The notes under the pieces: generated by a model
Told to the model about the DNA's origin: nothing
Databases searched by the model: none
What the model saw: the letters and a program-made list of their open reading frames with translations, nothing else
Position numbers and translations under genes: made by a program
Assembly (NCBI GenBank): GCA_030062745.1
Contig: CP099849.1
Coordinates: 14,358,144-14,422,143, forward strand
From: Capitulum mitella
Taxonomy: Eukaryota; Arthropoda; Thecostraca; Pollicipedomorpha; Pollicipedidae
Direction of reading: 5' to 3'
Length of the DNA: 64,000 nt
Shown: positions 47,204 to 59,585 of the stretch, piece after piece
How the letters are laid out: each line of letters begins with the position of its first letter
Position numbering within the stretch: the stretch's first letter is position 1

Positions 47204-50200
47204 CTACGTCGGCTTGTAAGAGCGCTGAATAGCGCAGTCAGGATACATCAGGCGCCACACGGCCACCTGGGCCTCGGAAATCTGGCTGCAGAAACTGACG
47301 TCCAGCAGTCGCAGGTCCGGGCAGCGGGACAGTAGGCTGAGGAACAGTGCATCAGTTACGTTAAGCGGGACAGCAGGCAGACGAACAACACACTAGTTAC
47401 AGAAAGACGTTCAGCGGCCCTACGTCCATGCAGTGTAACAGATGACCGGCCCAGAAACTTCATTATAATTCCATTTGAGCCCAAATGCCCGTTCTTAGCT
47501 ACTCTCCAATAACGGAATACCACCAGTACAAGTGGGCACACACAACATCACTACCCATCAGTAAGCCGAAATAGTGGTATTTACCGGGGGCCACCGATAA
47601 AGATACTGCGCCGCAAAACTATGACGCAATCAGGACATGTTTTTGGCGCTGCTGCATACTAAGTCAATCGTGCACAGGTTGTAATGTGCGAAGTGCAGTA
47701 TATGCCCTAAAAGTCAAAGCAAAATATAATAAGTAGCACTTACCTCGTGGCAGAAAAGATTAACAGACTAAATGAGACGCTTCCAAGAAATTTCCGGAAC
47801 CTTTCCTGGGGTATTAATTTTAGCAAAATCGCGATATTTCTAACTACAGTTTGGCATACACGGTGACATTTAGCACACAAATTTCGAACACTTCCATTCC
47901 AAGTCACACTTTCGTTCCAAGTCACTAACTTCAACGTAGAGTTAACCTTTTGTCTCCAGTGACCGTGGCACTTACAAACTGTCGAAAGGAATCACTGCGT
48001 TTCACGACGATGGCGTTGCCAGCTATATCACGCACCATCTCGTGGACAAAAACAGCTGTCAGACGACAACAGGCCGACAGAGTCCAAGTACCTTTCTACC
48101 GCCTCAGGCCGCACCAGGCTGGCCCCCAGAATGTCCAGCTGCCGCAGCCGCCTGTTGTGCTCGGTTATCAGCTGCAGGTCGCCGTCCTGGATCAGTCTGG
48201 GATTGAATGGCGTCAGTCAGCCACCATAGGACCCTCAGAAGGACGCAGCAAGAACCCCCCGCCCTCCCGCTCTTTTGTTTGCCCCAGGGGTGGTGGAGCC
48301 ACTGAGGCGCTGAGGTGCTGCGTCCTTCCCATCCCTTTAAACAGTAAAATTTGGCACTGGCCCTGTGGCGTTGACTGGGAATAACCACCAAAAAAATAAG
48401 CTGCCCACCCCTTTCCCCTAAAGTGGACATTCCGTCGCCAATTGTTTTTACTAGGCTCATTACTCAATGATGTTCCTGAAGTGGAAAGAGGAGAAAAGTT
48501 GTCCCTTGACCCAAACACAAGCAAACAAAAATGTCAGTGTTCAGAAGACGTGCAACAATAACAGACATATTTTTCATCATTCAACACCGCCAACACCCGT
48601 GTGAAGAAAAGTTGGACGATTTAACTCTATTTCCGGAGGGCTAGACGGTATGGCCGATTCCCGGCAGGGGGGCAGATTTGGCTCCCCTGAGATCTCAAGA
48701 CGTACACATCCGATTTCATTGCAACAAACGGCAATCGATTTGCCATGACGTAAACTACACTTTAAAAAGGCGTTTTCAAAATTTGGAAAGAAATGGATAC
48801 CGGTGGGCAAAAATATTAAAATGGGGATATTATTGGACTCCTTATAGATCCGTTGTTTATGGACCGATTTTGATGAAATTGGCATGAATCCGACAGATTA
48901 TGGATGGGACTTTTAATATTTACTTTATTGGTTCACACATTTGAAATTTTGGGAAAATTCATAGCACTTCACAAGGTCCCATAAATAAGAGGATTAGTTT
49001 TTGTAACAGCTGAATAAACAAAAAAGGCAAAAGCACATTTTTGGCTTCTGCTAGTCATGTTATGCTAAAGTAGTACAAATCGCATTACAATGTTTGTATG
49101 TTGTTAGCGTAGGCGGTGCCAGGGACATGAAAAAGGGGAACTGTCATGGTCACATGTTATTCAGATCAATTTGTGACCTTTGACCTGACCTTGGAGTCAC
49201 TTGGAATGATCTCATGTGCATTTAATATTATCTGTGAAGGTTTTCAATCACTTGAATTTACTATTTTCAAAATTACATTTTATGGCTACTGTGATATAGG
49301 GTATGTACACTGACATTTTCGGTCATAGCTACGTGACCCAACCAGATATCAAGCTGAAACTTGATACGCAAGTAGCGGGCACCCTTTTATGTCACATATA
49401 TTCCGAGATTGGCGTTTCAAAAAGTAGCGCCGAAATTATTACTATAAAACCAAAGTTTAGCTTTTGACCTTGACCTGACCTTCTTAAATGGCCTCAGATG
49501 AACAAAACTGTATTCGCACCTTGCCCAACTACTAAGCTATACATCCATATAAGGTTTTACGTTTTATCTTAAACACGCTATTTTTGGTAGTCATTTCCCT
49601 TTTATCCTCAACAAGGCCAAAAATGGCCTGAGGTGCCTCCCAAAAACGTTGCCTGGCTCCACCCCTGACCAAAAAAGATTACGAAATTTTGTTACAGTAC
49701 GTAGAAAGAATAGCTAGAAGTCACCAAGTTTCATGAAGCTGCGTCAAAAACCCTGGAATTGGCAATCAAAAAAAGGCCGAGGGGGGCGGATTCAGTCCCC
49801 CAGCCCGGAACAGGGTTAAGAACGTCCATTTCTCCACCTTACAGCATACCACATCTAACGCCAGATTGATATCGTAACCTTTATCATTTGCATGAGGCCA
49901 AACACATACCTTAGAGACGTTAAGAAGAGCTTCTTCAGATTTGGAAAATATGGTGATATATTTCTCAAGAAAGGTAACTCAGCCTCTTGCACCACGGTTC
50001 TACTGCAACCAGAGAGAAAACGTGTCAGCCTCATTGCTGCATCACATAGCACGGTTAGCACAGGAAAGACATTAAGTAGTTTCCATCATCTGCTATCACT
50101 GAAATCAAAAGGGCCAGGAATTTCTGAGCCTTTGGGATTTGATCTTCGCGGTAAGCAGAAATCCGGCCATCCCTTGCCTGTGTGCACACGTAATATGAAA

Positions 50201-53200
50201 TAAAGTACATATATTAAACAATTACAAGCACAAAGTTACGAAAAAGACCTGCCAGATCTTCAAAAAAAAACATTCTTTACAAACATGCTAAGTTACCACG
50301 TCCTACTCGTTTCACATAAAGACCAGTCTAATACTACAAAATGGGGTCATCATTGCGCCGCGCAACATGCATGGATGGGAATTATGTTGAAAGATGGTGT
50401 GGCAAAGGTCAGCCTGGTCAGTCCCATATACTAAGTTTTCGCGCCTACCCCATTATTTTCCCCCTGGATTTCAATCACTTCCTTTTCGATTTTGATAACA
50501 ATGACGTAGAAAACATTTGTGTTTTTCCCACAGTTACAGGTTTACGCCGTGGCACTTTGTAAAACGACACTGAAGAATACAGCAAACTAAAAGGTTGACA
50601 CTGCACAGTGCACACCCACTGCACTGGAGTGCTCTATGATGACATGGTTCCATAATCCGTACGGTGCTGCTGCGTGTTGCGGTTTGCTTTCTATTTTGTA
50701 CTTCATAATTCTGCGAAGAAAATAAAACTGGCACAGTGAGTAAAAATTTGTCCAAGACTAACATCCACATATACTTCAAAACTCGGGTGTTGACAAGTCT
50801 GTGCACATGCAATTTCGGAGCCACTGTTAAAAGTAAAAAGTATACCACACCAGTTTTGAAGTTGGTGTGGCAGAAGACACACCCGCCCCACCGCATTCTC
50901 CACCCCTGGAAACATGATACGTCGTATAATCCTTAAAATGCCCTACAAAGCATTTTAACAACATGGTCTACAATAGGGGGGAAGGGGGATTCGCCTCTCC
51001 AGCCGTTCCGAAGCTAACAGTGGTGGTGCGTTAAAAAAAAAAAAACAGGTGGTAGGTTGCTCTTTTTCTACCGTTAAGGTCTACAATACTGTTATCCACC
51101 CCTTCCCGATCATCGAAACCTAGCAGGCGGTCTCTGCCATTTCCATTGCCTTCATGATGTCTATAATGCTTATAACCTCTCATAAGATCTAACCAGGTCA
51201 CTGACCTTCCATCATCTTTGAAAGGCCAAAACAGGTCATGAGGCTTTCAGGAGTTTCTCTTGTCAATTGGGTACAAGTTGAACAAACAATGTTGAACAAA
51301 CAATGTTGAACCTGTTGTTGAACAAACAATGCGCTAGCTTGCGCGAAAAAAAATGTCAGATCACAGAATATGCCTTCGAAAACGAGGTTATATCTCTGTC
51401 ACCTGAAATGACTTGACTGGGCACCTCAAAATCTGCCAAATTTAACATAACGCGGCTAAACGAAGCTCTTGCAACTGTTCCGTGCCGTTTCACAGGTGCA
51501 GAGGAATGGTGTGGGGAGGGGGGGGGGGGCAATGAATCGGCCACTCGTCGTGGGAGCGGGTTGAGTCTTAACCCTCGCTCGAATAGGGGTTTCTGCATAA
51601 CTCAGGCGTTTAGGAGGGAGGGGGTACGACCCCCGGCCATTTCCACACCGTGCGTCCTAAAGCGTCACGGAAAACCAGCGTGTCGCGCGTGACGAGATCT
51701 CGCGTCCGGTATCCAGTTCTAAGGTCTCAGGTCAATGTGCAGCCTTCTGGGTCGGGTCAAAGGTCAAAACTTGGCAGAACGCTTAACCTTTTCAAGTTTA
51801 AGCGCAAAAAAACGCGGAAGAAAAAACGATAACGAAGCAACACAGATACCAGTGTTTGCCAGTCAATTATGAGTGCATCTGTACCACACATAACTGTATT
51901 TCAGCAATAGATTCCGATCCAGGTGGTGTCAGGTCAATCTTTGTCCAGCGACCGTCCGCTTAAATGGCTTCTCGCGGCTGCAAGAGCATTCTTTTTTTCG
52001 CGGGTAAAAATGGATGCTGAAGTCAAATAAGGCATCTGAATTATGAAACACGATTGTCGAAGGACACCCAAAGGTCATCCAACGTCCTATTAGGCCAACC
52101 AAGGTTATCGTAAGCCAGTGACCTAAAATGACTTAGGATTATCTAAAAATCATGACTTAAATGTCTTCAGGCGTTTTATGAGTCGACATCGACCGCAAAA
52201 TCCAATTTAAGACATGTCGTGGCATTGTAGGCTGATCATACCGCGGCACCGCTCTACACGTCGGAGCAAAACCTTCCCCGTATTCAGCCCTCTTTTTCAT
52301 AAAATAAAACATCAGTTGCACCAAATGTGTATCATTCGATTCCTCACCGTTCAAGCAATCCGATATACAGTTTAGCAATACCTATTTCTTGTATCATTTC
52401 CACAGGCAAAAATAGCGTGTTTTCCGCCAAAGCTCGTGACCTCAGTATATATTCTCGATAATCCCAGCAATATCATAAACCTACCAAATATATGCGTAAT
52501 ATTACCCAACATACAATTCTGAGTCCACTGATTCAATTTTGTTGCATTTGTGCACTTCGCCCGTATTACCATGAGTGCTGTCAACCGCCCAAATCAATCG
52601 TAAAAATGAGACTGTTGTCAACCGTCCGCGTTGGCGCGCGAAAACGGCTGACATGGTTCCTGTTATGACATCATAGCTCGTTACCATGGCAGTCTAGAGG
52701 AAACATTTTTTGCACGATAAGATGTGGAGAAGATTCCTCGAAGGGTACAAGTTTCAGGTGGGTCAGTTAGAAAGCTATCCTGGAAAACCTAAGAACAGTT
52801 GCATCAACTCCTCATCCCTCGCCAATACGGGTGAGGGTTAACGTCTAACATCTTGGCAGAACTATGCCATTACGGCCGGATCCTGTACCGTCCTGATGGC
52901 TCAGGCCTGAGGACCTCTCTGTTCGATGGGTTTCGCGTGCCGAAAAAAGGGCCCTCCAAGGCCGCGCTGGGGCCTTTTTGCTGGATCGTTCCCTTCTGTC
53001 CCGCTCCCTCCCCCCCCCTCCCTGAGCAAACTGCGGGCTACGTTACTGTTGCCTCACCACCAGCCGAGGTCCAGCTCCTCAAGTCGCCGGCAGCGCTGCA
53101 CGTGTCGCAGCTCGGCCCAGGTCAGCTCGGCCTGTTTCCACAGCCCCAGCGACCGGAGATCGGCACTGCATTCGCCCAGTGCCTCACAGACCCGCCACAG

Positions 53201-56200
53201 ACGCTGCAGGCGCACACAGAGGCCTGTCGACAGGTCGGCCGTTGACAACTCCTTAATGGTTAGTGGTAGGAGGTAGTCAGCACGTGGTGACGGTTCAGCG
53301 TAGTCAGCACGTGGTGACGGTTCAGCCATGGACGAAAATCTCTGCATACACAAGTCGCTGGACGCGAAGAAAAAAAAACCATGTGCAGAACTAACTGTTC
53401 TCTTCTGGTCCAAGGTCATGCAGGTTGTTACACTGTCAAAACGCCAGTATTCACAGCCACTGTTTACATGGTGCCCGTTCCACACAGTTCGGATGACTAT
53501 GAATAAAAACTAAGAATTTACCGCACAGTTTGGACCCAACCACAACAATTATCCCCGACTCCTGACCGTGGTGCTCGAAGTTCACAAAAAGGGGATGGTT
53601 CGCGCTGGCCTGGTCCACCCACCGACGCTGAGGTGCTGCAGTGCGCTGGCGTTTCGTATGAAGGTGACCAGCGGCGCAGCGGTCACCTGGGTCCGGTACA
53701 GGTCCAGCCGGCGCAGGCTGCACAGGTACTGCAGGCTCCAGAAGGCGTCGTCGGCCACCGCCTGGCAGCTGCGCATGCTCAGCTCTGGGGAAACAGACCG
53801 CACGTGACCTGATACCCCGCACGCGCACATGGTCGCAATTGCTGACAAACACAAACAAACCGGAATCCGGCTCGCGCTGCCATAGAGAAAACACAGAATC
53901 ACCTACCCACAATGGGAACGGACTGGCACAAACCACATACACTGCACATTGAGCGTGTGCACGCGTTCTTTCCATCGCGCCACCATAACGCGAGAAACAT
54001 GGCAGACGGCGCTCATCCGGGTCTCCTGCTTTTAAAACCAGGGCAGCTCGGCACTCGAGGCTTCCGCGCCAGCTGTGAGCAAAAGAGCCTGTACGACTGA
54101 TGCCTGCTTTGAGAGATGTAGCATCTAAAAGGCGTCTATGCATTTCTTCCTTGGAGACGTAAACGCGACGTGGACCGTTGAACACCCACATGACGGAGTG
54201 TTCGAAATGCACGACGATGATCATGCTGAATGGTAATGACGATGACTAAACATCACACACATAATCCCGCCAAGTATGCCACAATCCCTTCCGCATTATC
54301 CAGACAACAGCAGTCGTCGGTCGGACCTAGTGGATAACATAAAGGGCCACGCATGGGAGCAGCGAGTACAAAGTTCCGCCTGTTGACACGAAAATTTGAC
54401 TCTTGCACACTCAGAACCAACTGCATCAAACTTCTTTGCACGACTGGAGATTCCCAAAACATGTGGAAGGGGGTCCAACAGGACCGTTTTTCCAGTAATT
54501 CCCACAGGCCTAACGATGAAACCTCTAAAGTACGAGTGTGGGGAGTCGGCACCATCTTAGCCTCCCCTACCCCCAGCACCTCCAGTCATGACTGTGTGAC
54601 ACAAAAGAGAGCAGTCACAGACGAAGTCGCGTGGAAACACGAGCGGGAGCGAGTGCTTATAACCGGGCGGGGCGGAACATACGATTACGTGGCAAAGCTC
54701 CCCACATAACGCCCGAAGACCAATGTTAAAAATCGGGGAAACATGGAGGAGCACGGACCCTTCCACCAGGTTCTTTCGCCTGATGCTCCCGCGCGGTTTA
54801 CCAGGTCAATACTCGAAGACCACACGACCAGACTTTATAACAGATGATCCTGTTTGGGTATGCTGCCCAAGAACAAAGCCACCAGTTCTGCACGGCAGGG
54901 GTGTCGTTTTGTGTAAATGATGGGGGGGAGGCGAGCCGAGGACCGACAACCTGGCCTTGCACCCATTTTGTTTTGGACGATGACAATCTTTAGTTTCATT
55001 ATTTTTGGTTTTCATTTATCAAATAACAAACTATGTTTCCCCCTGTTAATGCCGGCAAAAAATGTTGGGGAGGGGCAGGGCAAAATAAAAAATCACCTTT
55101 AGAGGGACCAAGGTCCACAATGGAGGGTCCAAGAGCCCCCAAAAGAGTGCAAACTGACACCGCTGTTGGCCGGCCTTTCAGTCGCATTTTAATGCAGTTG
55201 GGACTCAGGCCGGATCAGCCGGGGCAGTGAGCTACCTTCCAGGCCACGGCAGAAGAGGCCAGTCCATTCCATGCACAGGCCGTTAAACCAGTCACAGGCA
55301 TCCACCCTGAGACAGACGAGCCGAGAGCCGAGCTCCGCCGCCAAACTGAAACACAACACCGAAAACGGCTCAACCACAGACGGACGGACCAAACGACGGC
55401 CGAGAAAATTCAGCCTCACCAACCAAACAAAGAACAACACATATACATCTTATCAGAGATGAAGGGAATGCCAGGGCCCCGTGGTTATGGCACACAAATA
55501 AGCAATGAAGACAAGGGATAAAATATACACTACAAAATATCCAGGAAACGTATTTTAGGCGGACGTGTTTGTTAACCGCCACGGAAGGGGCCTTTGTAAA
55601 TGGGTATTCCGAGTACGGCAAGATCATTTGAAGGGTTGTATTCAGTGGTTCACAACTAGTCCTAGGTCGCCCAAACAATTAGACTCAAGTCAAGTTAGGC
55701 AAGCAATCGAGTCGGCGGGCTTACTTGCAGAAGTCAGCATCAGTGAGAGCTCCGTAGTTGCCGCACCAGGAGAGGTCCAGTTTGGTGAGACAGTCGCACC
55801 GACTAGTAAGAAACGGAACCACGGTGCTATCCACCAGGTGCCAGTACGGCTGGCCACAGAACACAGCGTCAGGATGGCGCACAACTCCGAGTTGTCAGAG
55901 GGAAGCTATCTTCTGGCTGCCGATGCGGCTGGCGGTGGAGCACAAAATAACAGAGAAGCATTATTTAGGCATGACGTAGCAAGGCCTGGCCTTCTGACAG
56001 TACCGTATCCGGTCGTTTCCTGTATGCCAGGCTGAGAGAAAAACACGGTCTTCATCTTACTGGCACACCTGGCATTAAAGTGGGAGACAAGTACCTGCAG
56101 GTTCAGCTGGGAGTAGAGTACGGGGTCGGAACAGAGTCGCCTCAGGTGGCTGCAGGTCAGGGACAACCGACTCAAGCTGACCAGGTCCAGGCAGGCCAGG

Positions 56201-58389
56201 ATCCGGCAAACGATCTCCTCCTGAGTCAAACAATCCGCCTGGCCATACATTCTCGGCGGGTCAAATGCCACAAAATGCACAAAGGAAATATATGAAATTG
56301 CTACAGGAGCGTATTCAACAAACATAAATCGAGCAGCCTGATCAATGTGTTGGTCTCAAGCTTTCCAAAACAAGCTGAGCAGTCACAGAAGGGGTTTGCA
56401 ATAATCCCTGCCAGAGACAGACGGGGTTTTACGACTTTGGGACCGTCTTCTTGAGGGTCAGCAGCGAGACGACATGACGGCGCCGCAGGGTGACGGACGG
56501 TGTGACGGCCCGCATGGCACTGACTGGCAGTTGCAGCAGTGTGCAGACCCGGCCAGCCACCTGTCCGCCGTCCTGCTGCCCGGGCCGGTCGGCCACCTCC
56601 GTCTGCCGGTCCAGGCCGGCGTCTCCGGCGGCGGCCGCCGCGCCGGAGATTTGCTCTAGGTGCCGCAGCCGCTCCGGCAGGCGGTCCGGCTCGAGCACGG
56701 CCGGCGGCCGGGCGCTGAGGCGAGCCGCCAGCGGCCGCAGCGGCCGACCGCGCAGCAGCAGGGCGGCCGACGGCCGCCGCCGGCAGCCCACCAGCTGCAC
56801 CGCGTCCAGGCCGGCGTAGTAGGCCAGACGGCGCGAGTTCAGCTCCAAACGCAGCTGGCTGAGTGGGAGGACACACCGCCGCCCGCCGTCACGGCATGAA
56901 CGCGCAGGAGTGACGGTACGCACAGACGGTAAAGTAAATGTTAGAAAGGGCAACTCAACACCGGCCCAATAGTTATGAGGAAGATATAACTACCATCAGC
57001 CTGTAATAATCACACGACACCGAAAAAAGCTTAAATCCAACGAAACGCTACGAAAAAAGTCCGCAATCACATAAGCACAGCCTCACGACTGAACACAATG
57101 TACGCCTGATAATGTGCACACTGCACACAATGATATGCAGAAGACCATAGTGCAAGTACAACATATGCCACCACACACACACAGGAACGCACCGGACTGG
57201 CCGCAGTAGGATCCGCAGCTGCGGGTCCAGCACCGTGTCAGTCTGGGCGGCGGACGGCTCGGCGCGCCAGAGCAGCGCCCAGCGCGGCGTGCCTCGCTCC
57301 GTCCAGCGGGCCCACAGCCGCACCACGGCGCCCCGGTGATAGGTCTCGAGCACGCGCACCCGCAGCACGTACACGGCAGTGGCGAACTCCACATCTGCAG
57401 AAGTGAAATGGCACCACAGTCAGATGACAATGCTGTGTGTTCAGCCATGAAAAATTAAATGCAATGTACAGACAGCCATAAAAACACGATCCCGCTTATA
57501 ACAACAAACACCTGAAAAAGTGTTTCTCTTTTCCTGTGGTGCAAAACAAAATGTTCAAGAAAGGCATATTATAAAACACTATTCTAATTCTATTCAGTCT
57601 GCATCTAATGATGTTCAATAAGCCATTCAGGAATATGGTTAGCCACACAAGCATAAAATACAGAAAAATTGGGAAGAAAATGTTCATTATTATCACTCAG
57701 TTTTCAAGTGTTCATAAGTAACATGAGCCAAACATGAGTTGTAAAAATATAAAAATAAGGAGTACCTGACATGACTCCACACCAAACACAAAAGTTATTT
57801 GCAACAATCAATTAAGCTTACGCATGGTCCATACCAATAAAATCCTCCCCTGGAACATCAGGCAGTTTGTTGGTGTTAAAGGGTTGCCAGGCAGAGGAGC
57901 ACTGGCTCCACCATGTGCCATAAGTAGCCTGAAACCAGGGACACCACAGTGAAATAACAGACTGAAGGAAAACTTTTAAGCATTAAGTCTCAGGGTCCAT
58001 TATGCAGTGGCCAAAACTGATACAAGCAGATTTCAAGACCTTTTTGTTCAAATGAAAGTACAAGGCCCAAAGCACTTCACTGAAGCAATAATATACTGCA
58101 AATGAGAATAATTACAGCCATGTGTACAGGGTTATCACAAGAAACTGAACATGAATAGGGAGATGTTAATGAATGAATGTGAAAATGAAGAACATAGGAA
58201 AATGAACAAGAAAGACAAACTATGACAGAAACTGACCAGAACAGCAGAACTTGCAAAGTCCCCATATGCTTGAGGTTGAGCTGGAGGTCCAATGATATTT
58301 TGAACTGTGTAGGAGATGGACCCTTCTCTGCCATACTGAGAGGTAAAATTGGTAACACTAGCCACAAAGCTGTTCAATTTCCTCCTCAT
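47204..58389 (-). CDS. FBXL4: F-box/LRR-repeat protein 4 (FBXL4)
   Basis: FBXL4 is a mitochondrial outer-membrane SCF ubiquitin-ligase subunit that restrains mitophagy by targeting BNIP3/NIX. Twelve exons, 5' to 3': 58389-58237, 57928-57835, 57394-57193, 56858-56561, 56238-56095, 55849-55725, 55345-55236, 53784-53623, 53251-53058, 50002-49910, 48196-48092, 47336-47204 (TAG). The sum is about 604 residues; human has 621. Hallmarks in order: SQYGREGSISYTVQNIIG, ATYGTWWSQC, VRVLETYHRGAVVRLW (discoidin-like N-terminal region), the F-box (EEIVCRILACLDLVSLSRL), then LRRs with LTKLDLSWCGN, SLRRLDLYRTQV, RRLEELDLGWC, FPNLKKLFLTS, LRQLDILGAS and LRLLDVSFCSQIS. Phases agree except between 53623 (phase 1) and 53251 (phase 0), where a microexon or another donor is needed. 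The start ATG is tentative: a TGA lies in frame upstream. Confidence 0.92.
48621..49819 (+). mobile_element. TTAA-flanked ~1.2 kb element, copy C, inside an FBXL4 intron
   Basis: The 1199-base copy starts TTAACTCTATTTCCGGAGGG and ends CCCGGAACAGGGTTAA. It is collinear with copy B read in reverse throughout, including GAGATCTCAAGACGTACAC near the left end and CAAAAATGGCCTGAGGTGCC near 49615. It carries TGACCTTTGACCTGACCTTG near 49172. It lies between FBXL4 exons 48196 and 49910, with its right end about 90 bases from the exon. Confidence 0.8.
53273..53326. repeat. Two 27-bp tandem copies beside an FBXL4 acceptor
   Basis: Two copies of GTAGTCAGCACGTGGTGACG plus GTTCAGC lie just upstream (gene strand) of the exon at 53251. 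On the minus strand they stay open and would read AEPSPRADY twice in the same frame as the exon, so they could be translated if the acceptor lies further upstream. Confidence 0.85.
56095..56238 (-). CDS. FBXL4: F-box exon of FBXL4
   Basis: The 144-base, phase 0-0 exon encodes 48 residues starting ADCLTQEEIVCRILACL and ending VLYSQLNLQ. It holds the whole F-box core that contacts SKP1: the LxxEx(I/V) start replaced here by LTQEEIV, the LDLVSLSRLSLTCSHLR helix and the CSDPVLY turn. In FBXL4 relatives the sequence NLQPYW follows, and the next exon here does begin PYWHLV, which confirms the junction. Confidence 0.88.
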
Positions 58390-59356
58390 CCTCACAGCAG
58401 CCAGGATCTTGACTTTGATCTTGTGACATCAGGGATCCCTAATTTGCATAAAGTTTGCCAAGATACCTGAAATAAAATTGCCCACCATGCAAAATAATGC
58501 ATGGTTTTACCTTCCATCCTCCAACAATAACAACACCATTAACAGTTCCAAGCATATCTATGCCTTAAAATAGAACCTGTCAGATCTTTAACCTGTGAGA
58601 CAAATAAAAAGTTAATATTCATATGCAACCTGAACAGACCTTCTGAAATATGTTGTTGGGTACATATTAGCATGCATGCATATCTCCAAGCCATGGTCTT
58701 GTGAATATGACTGACATTTGATTCCACTGGTACCAAAGTAAGGGCAATTTGGAGCACTGACTTGCCAGTGTTCATTACTACCATACATAGGTTCTGTCAA
58801 ATGAACTAGAGACACATGAAATCCCAGTCACATTCAGCAACTGGTTGGTGAATATCCATGTTATGGTATCCTTCTAAAATATTTTTGTGAAGCAATACCA
58901 TTTTTGACTGGATGCAGATGGAAAAATAGCCCAAGAATTTCCAGTCATGTCTCCATGCATTTTATATGCAAATGGTTTCCTCATCAGTTAGAGAAGTCAG
59001 TTCCTCAATGACACATCCAGGAATTATGGGCAAATGACAGTGAAATACAGGCATTTTTGTAGTGACATTTAAAACTGCAACTACTCCCAGCTATTGTGCA
59101 AATTTCAAAGTGCAGGAACTCTGAGCAAATAGCCATTTTAAGAAATCAGGCAATTTCAGAATTTCACACATGAAGTGAGCTTCACTGAGGATCCCAGTAC
59201 AGATTGGTTCAGGGTACACCAAAGCAACAAAGGACCATAATCTGGCCATAACATTAAGTGAACCATAGTTCATACTTCAAAAAATATGTCGGTCAGGTAT
59301 ATGCCACATGTGAGAACAACCTCAACCCACTTTCTTGGGGGTAGAGACATATTTCT

Positions 59357-59585
59357 TACACTGCTTATTGGTTTGTTTGTTTGTTTGTGACTTAGGACAC
59401 AAAGCCTGAGCCCAAACAGGTGTCCATAGTCTTGGGTTAAGTCTTGTGTCTCGCCGGGCGTCAGTCAGTCGTCGCACTGCTTATGGGTTGGTTTGTTTGT
59501 GAGTTAGGACACACAGCCCTTTGGGCCCAGGCGTCCAAGGTCTGGGGTCAAGTTTGTGTCTCGTCGGGCGTCATTCCCACTGCTT
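59357..59585. repeat. Two ~120-bp tandem copies
   Basis: Both copies run CACTGCTTAT(T/G)GGTTTGTTTGT, TTAGGACACA, AGCC, CAGG(T)CGTCC-like, GTCTTGGGTT-like, GTGTCTCG(C/T)CGGGCGTCA. This is one of the few CpG-containing patches in block 2. It could be a recent insert or a SINE-like unit; no polymerase III promoter was recognised. Confidence 0.65.
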
